Assembly: GCA_910576335.1 (NCBI GenBank)
Contig: CAJTIU010000020.1
Span: 1 to 64,000, forward strand
Source of the DNA: Lachnospiraceae bacterium
GTDB taxonomy: Bacteria; Bacillota; Clostridia; Lachnospirales; Lachnospiraceae
Reading direction: 5' to 3'
DNA: 64,000 nucleotides
Positions within the stretch are counted from its first letter, which is position 1. Every line of letters starts with the position of its first letter. Under the pieces are notes generated by a model that made no database searches, was not told where the DNA came from, and saw nothing but the letters and a program-made list of their open reading frames with translations. Shown here piece by piece: positions 59,061-64,000 of the stretch. Position numbers and translations under genes: made by a program.

Positions 59061-59955
59061 TTTCTACTGCCCGCGCTCCGCACGCATTCGCGCACTTCGC
59101 ACATCCCTCTACTGTCTCTCCATGAAGGAGCCCGTGTATAAATCCAGCCACAAAGCTGTCTCCCGCCCCTGTTGTATCCACGCAGTTCACATTCTTCACC
59201 GCCGGTGACCAAAACTCCTTCCTGTCATTTCTCACATAGCATCCCATTGCACCGCATTTGATAACCACGCACCGCGCTCCGGCCTCCATAAGTTTCCCGG
59301 CCGCTTCTTTTGTCCCCCGCTTCTCTTCCGTCTGGTTTCCGCCTGTAAGCAGGGCTGCCTCCTCATAATTTGCAAATAGGTAATCCACATAATGAAATGC
59401 TGCAGACATATCTTCTGCCCTCTCACCATTCTTACATTTTGTCATATCTGCACACACAGTTATCCCCTGATTTTTGGCCTGTCTGAAAAGCGTTTCCAGC
59501 TCTTCCGCTCCTATATGGGGAAAAACGAAGATACTGGCAAAGCTGATCAGTCTGACTTTCTCAGGAAATGGCATCGCTATATCTGATAATCTTAAGCTCC
59601 TGAGACTTCCATTTTTATTCGTAAGAAAGCTTCTGCCCCCATCTTCTCTTACAAGTACGACATTCACACCTGTTGCCAGGTCACTCCTCGCACATCCTGT
59701 CCGAAGCCTTATTCCGCTCTCCCTGCAGTAATCCTGCAAATACCTTCCCGCACGGTCCTGACCAAGCACGGTTTCGAGCCCGGCAGCATCTCCCAGTTCT
59801 GCCAGTACAGATGCCTCGTTCAGCGCATCACCTCCCGGAGACATGCAGATCTCCTCTGCCGGATAAGAGCCTGTATGAAATACTTCCTCACTGGCAGGCC
59901 GCACTAATACATCTATAATCGCTGCCCCTATAATTAGCACTTCCGTCTCTTCCAT
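59038..59955 (-). CDS. PfkB-family carbohydrate kinase
   Basis: This 305-residue kinase phosphorylates a sugar or nucleoside using ATP. It has the N-terminal GGDALNEASVLAELG motif and the C-terminal DTTGAGDSFVAGFIHGLLHG with the catalytic Asp and anion hole. The family is confirmed but the substrate is not (ribokinase-like). It is ahead of the FAD dehydrogenase gene in the same direction. The C-terminus reads EKLGTGHF from a REP half-arm, so the native end has been replaced or extended. Confidence 0.9.
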   Translation of the reverse strand: MEETEVLIIGAAIIDVLVRPASEEVFHTGSYPAEEICMSPGGDALNEASVLAELGDAAGLETVLGQDRAGRYLQDYCRESGIRLRTGCARSDLATGVNVVLVREDGGRSFLTNKNGSLRSLRLSDIAMPFPEKVRLISFASIFVFPHIGAEELETLFRQAKNQGITVCADMTKCKNGERAEDMSAAFHYVDYLFANYEEAALLTGGNQTEEKRGTKEAAGKLMEAGARCVVIKCGAMGCYVRNDRKEFWSPAVKNVNCVDTTGAGDSFVAGFIHGLLHGETVEGCAKCANACGARAVEKLGTGHF

Positions 59956-59977
59956 AAACGTCTCCTTTTAATCGTTA

Positions 59978-61351
59978 TCACAGTTTTGACAAGTTGATCT
60001 GGTCTGCCACATATACCCCGCTGGCTGACGCATGGGAAAGGGAATGCGTCACACCGCTCCCGTCGCCGATCACATACAGACCTTCATACTTTGTTTCCAG
60101 ATTCTGATTAAGCTCCACTTCCATATTATAAAACTTAACCTCAACCCCGTACAGCAGAGTATCGTCATTAGCCGTTCCTGGCGCAATCTTATCCAGTGCG
60201 TAAATCATCTCAATGATCCCATCCAGAATTCTTTTTGGCAGCACAAGACTTAAGTCCCCCGGCGTTGCCGCCAGTGTAGGCCGCACCGTCCCCTCATCAA
60301 TCCGCTTCTGATTACTTCTGCGCCCTCTCTCCAGATCTCCGAAACGCTGCACAATCACACCACCGCCAAGCATGTTCGAAAGCCTTGCAATTCCCTCTCC
60401 GTATCCATTACTATCCTTAAAAGGCTCTGAAAAATGCTTCGCTACCAGCAATGCAAAATTGGTATTCTCCGTCTTCTTCGCTTCATCCTCAAAGCTGTGT
60501 CCATTTACCGTAATAATTCCATTTGTATTTTCATTTACAACAATTCCACAGGGATTCATGCAGAAGGTACGTACATTATCCTCAAACTTCTGCGTACGGT
60601 AGACAATCTTACTCTCATAGAGTTCATCCGTCAGATGGGCAAAAATAACCGCCGGAAGTTCTACACGCACGCCGATATCCACCCTGTTCGACTTCGTCGG
60701 TATATCAAGCTCCCTGCAAATCCGCTCCATCCACTTACTCCCGCTTCTCCCCACGGAAATAATACACCTGCGGCATTTCTCAGTATTTTCACCAAAATGT
60801 ACCAGATAACCATCCTCCAGAATCTCCAGACGATCCACCGGCGTATCAAAGTAAAAATCTGCCCAGGATCTCAGCTCATTATAAAGCTGCTCCAGCACAA
60901 CGTAATTAATATCCGTCCCCAGATGACGCACCGAGGCCTCAAGAAGAGTCAGCTTATTCTGCATGCAGGACTTCTTAAACTCCGTGCCCGCCGTAGTATA
61001 CATCTTTGTCCCCTCTCCGCCATGGGACACATTTATCTCGTCCACATATTTCATCAGGGAAATTGCCTTTTCCTTCCCAATATACTCATAAAGCGTACCG
61101 CCAAAATCATTTGTAATATTGTATTTCCCATCCGAAAATGCCCCTGCCCCTCCAAATCCGCTCATAATTGCGCACGTCTTGCAGTTAATACACGTCTTCA
61201 CCTTATCCCCGTCAATGGGACAGTGCCGCTTCTCAAGAGAATGCCCCGCCTCAAAAACTGCTACCTTTAAATCCGGCCTCTTCTTCATCAGCTCATATGC
61301 CGAGAAAATACCTCCCGGCCCTGCGCCAATAATAATCACATCATATTTCAT
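59978..61351 (-). CDS. FAD-dependent dehydrogenase (COG2509-like)
   Basis: This 457-residue flavoprotein begins YDVIIIGAGPGGIFSAYEL, the Rossmann FAD site. A Cys-rich segment follows (CPIDGDKVKTCINCKTCAI), then SGFGGAGAFSDGKYN, typical of the uncharacterised dehydrogenases of COG2509. The C-terminal GLYVIGDGSGVTHSLSHASA closes the FAD fold. The substrate is unknown. The gene is 22 nt upstream of the PfkB gene and likely co-transcribed with it. Confidence 0.9.
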   Translation of the reverse strand: MKYDVIIIGAGPGGIFSAYELMKKRPDLKVAVFEAGHSLEKRHCPIDGDKVKTCINCKTCAIMSGFGGAGAFSDGKYNITNDFGGTLYEYIGKEKAISLMKYVDEINVSHGGEGTKMYTTAGTEFKKSCMQNKLTLLEASVRHLGTDINYVVLEQLYNELRSWADFYFDTPVDRLEILEDGYLVHFGENTEKCRRCIISVGRSGSKWMERICRELDIPTKSNRVDIGVRVELPAVIFAHLTDELYESKIVYRTQKFEDNVRTFCMNPCGIVVNENTNGIITVNGHSFEDEAKKTENTNFALLVAKHFSEPFKDSNGYGEGIARLSNMLGGGVIVQRFGDLERGRRSNQKRIDEGTVRPTLAATPGDLSLVLPKRILDGIIEMIYALDKIAPGTANDDTLLYGVEVKFYNMEVELNQNLETKYEGLYVIGDGSGVTHSLSHASASGVYVADQINLSKL

Positions 61352-61459
61352 CCTTGTCTTCCTCCATCTGTTCCCGCCTGTCTGAGGGGCAATTCCCCAG
61401 GCCGCCCTTCAAGCCTAAAAAGGCCGGAAGCATTATACCTTTCCCATTGCCTGCTCCCC

Positions 61460-62284
61460 TTAAAATTCCTCAACTGCTTTCAAAACAAGAGTCATATCTT
61501 CGTCACTCGTATACCATCCTATATCAATAAATGCATAATTCAGAAGCTTCATCACCTGTTCCATTGTAAGCGGAAAATCCTCCAGCTCCCACCAGCCTTC
61601 CATATCTCTTGCTGATGTCCTCATCATTTCCAAAGCATCCTGCTCATCCTCTGTCAGAAGCCCCATAAGTGCAGAACTCTCTTCATGCACCCGGCTCATA
61701 ATCGCCTCAATCAGTTCACCCTTCGGAGCACTTTTCTTCACCTGCGCCTTCAGCCTCCCTGCCATATCAGATAACTGCGGCTTCGTCGATTCCCCTAACA
61801 AATCCTCCCAGCTGTCCGCCAGATCTGCTTCAATAAACTTTTCCACTTCATCATAATACTCTCTCGGCATTGTCCCCTGCCCAAAAAAGTTCCTCACCGC
61901 ATCCGCCTTTTGCTTCCTGTTCTTAAGCTCGTGCTCCACCTCATCCGAATCATCAAATATATCGCCCATCCCCTGCTCTAATATCCTGGTTAAATCCGTC
62001 ATCATGCTTTCTACAAACTCGTCTTCTGACATGTTATATGCACTGTTCTTTAACTTGTCAATATCGAATCCCAGCTCTCCCAGACTTCCCAAAATCTCCT
62101 CCTCAGCGCCATCCTCTTCAGACATATCCCATTCATCTCTAAAGCTGTCACAGCCTTGCGTATCACCTACTTTCAGTTCAGTTCCACATTGATGACATAG
62201 ATCATCAAATGTCTCCCTCTTCTTGAATTCTGCTACCAGTTCATATAGCTTTCCCCATTGTTCTTTTGCAGCTTCTTCTCTCAT
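61460..62284 (-). CDS. Cytoplasmic protein of unknown function
   Basis: This acidic, helical protein of about 274 residues has CHQCGTELKVGD near the N-terminus (a single CxxC; no second pair) and SDMAGRLKAQVKKSAPKGELIEAIMSRV in the middle. (The last is quoted by its start; key part SDMAGRLKAQV.) No membrane segment or signal is seen, and I do not recognise the family. ATG 62284 is chosen because GAAAGGAAATGG precedes it; the ATG at 62305 overlaps that site. Confidence 0.6.
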   Translation of the reverse strand: MREEAAKEQWGKLYELVAEFKKRETFDDLCHQCGTELKVGDTQGCDSFRDEWDMSEEDGAEEEILGSLGELGFDIDKLKNSAYNMSEDEFVESMMTDLTRILEQGMGDIFDDSDEVEHELKNRKQKADAVRNFFGQGTMPREYYDEVEKFIEADLADSWEDLLGESTKPQLSDMAGRLKAQVKKSAPKGELIEAIMSRVHEESSALMGLLTEDEQDALEMMRTSARDMEGWWELEDFPLTMEQVMKLLNYAFIDIGWYTSDEDMTLVLKAVEEF

Positions 62285-62591
62285 TATTATTCCATTTCCT
62301 TTCAAAATTTATCTTAAAACATCCTTCCCAATTTGCTCTAGGCAATCGAATCTGTTCAGTATCTCCATAACACGCTGAACTATTTCGAGGAATATAACAA
62401 TAGAATAACATGAATGCGGACTCCTCACAAGCAGACTTTCCTCAAAATTTCGTTTAGGTAAGGTGGTAATAGTTCTATTGACTGCCATCTTTGCAAAAAT
62501 GAAAATTCACAAATCATGGTGTGGTGATCCCTTGAAAGAATGATTCGGAAATTATTAGTATGAAAAAAAAGCAAAAGGATAAGAGTGTTTG
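62285..62591. other. Intergenic gap with no recognised gene
   Basis: The gap of about 300 bp lies between divergent genes. It has TTGACTGCCATC at about 62477 and TTGAAAGAATG at about 62533 as possible -35 boxes for the polysaccharide genes, but no convincing -10. No repeat, RNA or ORF is seen. Confidence 0.4.
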
Positions 62592-63410
62592 ATGAGCGCA
62601 GACAAAAATAAAATCCCGTCAGTCAAAATAATCATAGCAACCCACAAGGAATTTAGAATGCCTGCCGACCCCATGTATATTCCACTTCATGTTGGGGCAT
62701 CTGGAAAGTCGATTGATCTAGGATATGTAAAAGACAATACTGGAGAAAACATATCTGAACTAAATAATTACTTTTGTGAATTGACCGGACTATACTGGGC
62801 ATGGAAAAATCTTGATGCTAATTATATTGGATTAGTCCACTACAGACGACATTTTGCACTAAAGAAGCATAAAGATTCCTGGGAGAGTATATTGACCTAT
62901 AAACAGTTAAATCCTTATTTGGGTAAAATCAAAGTTTTCACACCAAGCAAGAGAAAATATTATATAGAGTCTTTATATGACCATTATGCACATACGCATT
63001 ATTCTGCTCAACTAGATGAGACTAGAAATGTAATCTTAAAGAAATACCCAGAGTATATAGAATCATTTGACCGTGTTCTAAAACGCACTTATGGCTATAT
63101 GTTCAATATGATGATTATGGAAAAGAACCTATTAAATGAATACTGTTCATGGTTATTTGATATCTTATTTGAGGTGGGCAAGAATATTGATACATTAAAA
63201 CTCTCGAAATATCAAAGACGTTATTATGGAAGAATATCGGAAATCATTTTTAATGTATGGTTGGATAAGAAAATAGTATTTAGCGAATTGGATCAGAGTG
63301 AGTTGTTGGAGATTCCCTATATCCATATGGAGCGAATTAACTGGTGGAAGAAGGGAACCGCATTTTTGAAAGCAAAGTTTTTGGGAATAAAATATGAGGG
63401 AAGCTTTTAA
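62592..63410 (+). CDS. DUF4422 protein, polysaccharide biosynthesis
   Basis: This protein of about 272 residues starts SADKNKIPSVKIIIATHKEF and contains VGASGKSIDLGYVKDNTGEN, ISELNNYFCELTGLYWAWKN and YIGLVHYRRHF, the DUF4422 pattern seen in capsule/exopolysaccharide clusters, where the family is thought to be glycosyltransferase-like. ATG 62592 is used rather than the TTG one codon earlier; AAAGGATAAG is upstream. Base composition drops (AT-rich) compared with the genes before it, as is common for surface polysaccharide islands. Confidence 0.88.
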   Translation: MSADKNKIPSVKIIIATHKEFRMPADPMYIPLHVGASGKSIDLGYVKDNTGENISELNNYFCELTGLYWAWKNLDANYIGLVHYRRHFALKKHKDSWESILTYKQLNPYLGKIKVFTPSKRKYYIESLYDHYAHTHYSAQLDETRNVILKKYPEYIESFDRVLKRTYGYMFNMMIMEKNLLNEYCSWLFDILFEVGKNIDTLKLSKYQRRYYGRISEIIFNVWLDKKIVFSELDQSELLEIPYIHMERINWWKKGTAFLKAKFLGIKYEGSF

Positions 63411-63445
63411 CTTTGATTAATACGTAATGAGGATGAGATAAAGCA

Positions 63446-64000
63446 ATGGAAAAACCTTTAGTTTCTATTATATTGCCAATCTACAACATTGAGCATTACC
63501 TACCCAAATGTATGGATTCATTGTTTCGGCAAACATATGAAAATTTGGAGTTCATAATGGTGGATGACGGATCGAAAGAAGAATGCGCAAAACTGGTAGA
63601 TGAATATCAAGCTAAGGATGCAAGGGTGGTTGTTTATCATAAAAAGAACGGCGGATTATCCGATGCCCGAAATTATGGGATTAAACATGCAAGAGGAAAA
63701 TACATAACTTGTGTAGATCCGGACGATTATGTAGACGATGATTATGTTGAATATTTGTATACAATATTAATGAAATTCAATGCAAAAATGTCCATTGCAC
63801 AGCATAGAGTACGATATGATAATGGGTCCGTTAAAGAAAATGGAACAAAAGGGAATGAACGAATCAGTACAGAAAGATGTTTAGAACGTATGTTATATCA
63901 CGATGTGATTGATACATCTGCATGTAGTAAACTGTATCATTATTCGTTATTTGAAACGGTACAATATCCAGACGGCAGACTGTTTGAAGACATTGCTACA
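63446..64000 (+). CDS. Family 2 glycosyltransferase, 3' end beyond window
   Basis: The first 185 codons of a GT-A fold glycosyltransferase are present. It begins VSIILPIYNIEHYLPKCMDS and has FIMVDDGSKEECAKLVDEY (nucleotide-sugar Asp pair) and KNGGLSDARNYGIKHARGKY. CVDPDDYVDDDYVEYLY carries the DxD-type motif. It transfers a sugar from a nucleotide donor during polysaccharide repeat synthesis. GAGGATGAGATAAAGC precedes ATG 63446, 35 nt after the DUF4422 gene. Confidence 0.92.
   Translation, partial: MEKPLVSIILPIYNIEHYLPKCMDSLFRQTYENLEFIMVDDGSKEECAKLVDEYQAKDARVVVYHKKNGGLSDARNYGIKHARGKYITCVDPDDYVDDDYVEYLYTILMKFNAKMSIAQHRVRYDNGSVKENGTKGNERISTERCLERMLYHDVIDTSACSKLYHYSLFETVQYPDGRLFEDIAT

Overview
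The window is a chromosomal segment of a gut-type Lachnospiraceae (Clostridia). This is inferred from the murB-rapZ-whiA-HPr order, an agr-like quorum-sensing locus, GH32 and GH13 sugar enzymes, a CNNM/CorC protein, a sporulation-type CwlC-like amidase, and AAA-ATPase/PD-(D/E)XK genes of a kind common in that family. No rRNA, CRISPR array or prophage is visible. There is one tRNA gene, tRNA-Glu(CUC), at 2537-2608.

Layout. 0-3.2 kb is a scrap zone: a chimeric sugar-ABC remnant, an ArsC/Spx-like gene, a Big_2 surface protein, the tRNA and a decayed VapBC-type toxin-antitoxin pair. 3.3-7.4 kb is a minus-strand housekeeping block: lipid kinase, Crh-like HPr, whiA, rapZ, murB. 7.6-9.1 kb holds a CNNM protein. 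9.1-14.0 kb holds a CwlC-like amidase gene split into a 5' piece (13933-13967) and a 3' piece (9110-9841) by a 4,096-bp element carrying a large serine recombinase, a small ORF and an AAA-ATPase/nuclease gene. Removing the element restores the amidase in frame. 14.2-17.6 kb encodes an endonuclease Q-like PHP nuclease fused to a UvrD helicase. 18.1-18.4 kb is a candidate type I toxin-antitoxin module. 18.5-24.6 kb has a GH13 glucosidase, a second ATPase/nuclease, an M3 peptidase and a NYN/PIN-like protein. 25.2-26.2 kb is lrgAB.

26.4-42.2 kb is rich in signalling: an OmpR-type two-component system with a membrane protein, a BceAB-like ABC transporter beside two AgrC-like kinases and a LytTR regulator, a MATE pump, an XRE regulator, and an agrB-agrD pair convergent with agrC-agrA. 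42.3-50.5 kb is a carbohydrate uptake locus: two permeases, a solute-binding lipoprotein and a GH32 fructosidase, divergent from lacI-yesL-type genes. 50.7-62.3 kb mixes acetyltransferase, HD, DUF1835, rpiB, HAD, zinc-ribbon/YARHG, amidase, beta-lactamase-fold lipoprotein, PfkB kinase and FAD dehydrogenase genes. The right edge enters a polysaccharide cluster.

Two dispersed repeat families run through the window. Ten copies of a GGGGACGGGG-arm palindrome (REP-like) lie between genes, and three genes end inside a copy and take their stop codon from it. A second family, ending in GTTACTGTTCAC and GTGAAnAGTAAC, has two full copies (7.5 and 51.9 kb) with the same nested stems made of different sequences. 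The observations I rank highest are the skin-like interruption of the amidase, the EndoQ-UvrD fusion, the covarying repeat, the type I toxin module and the non-phosphorylatable HPr.
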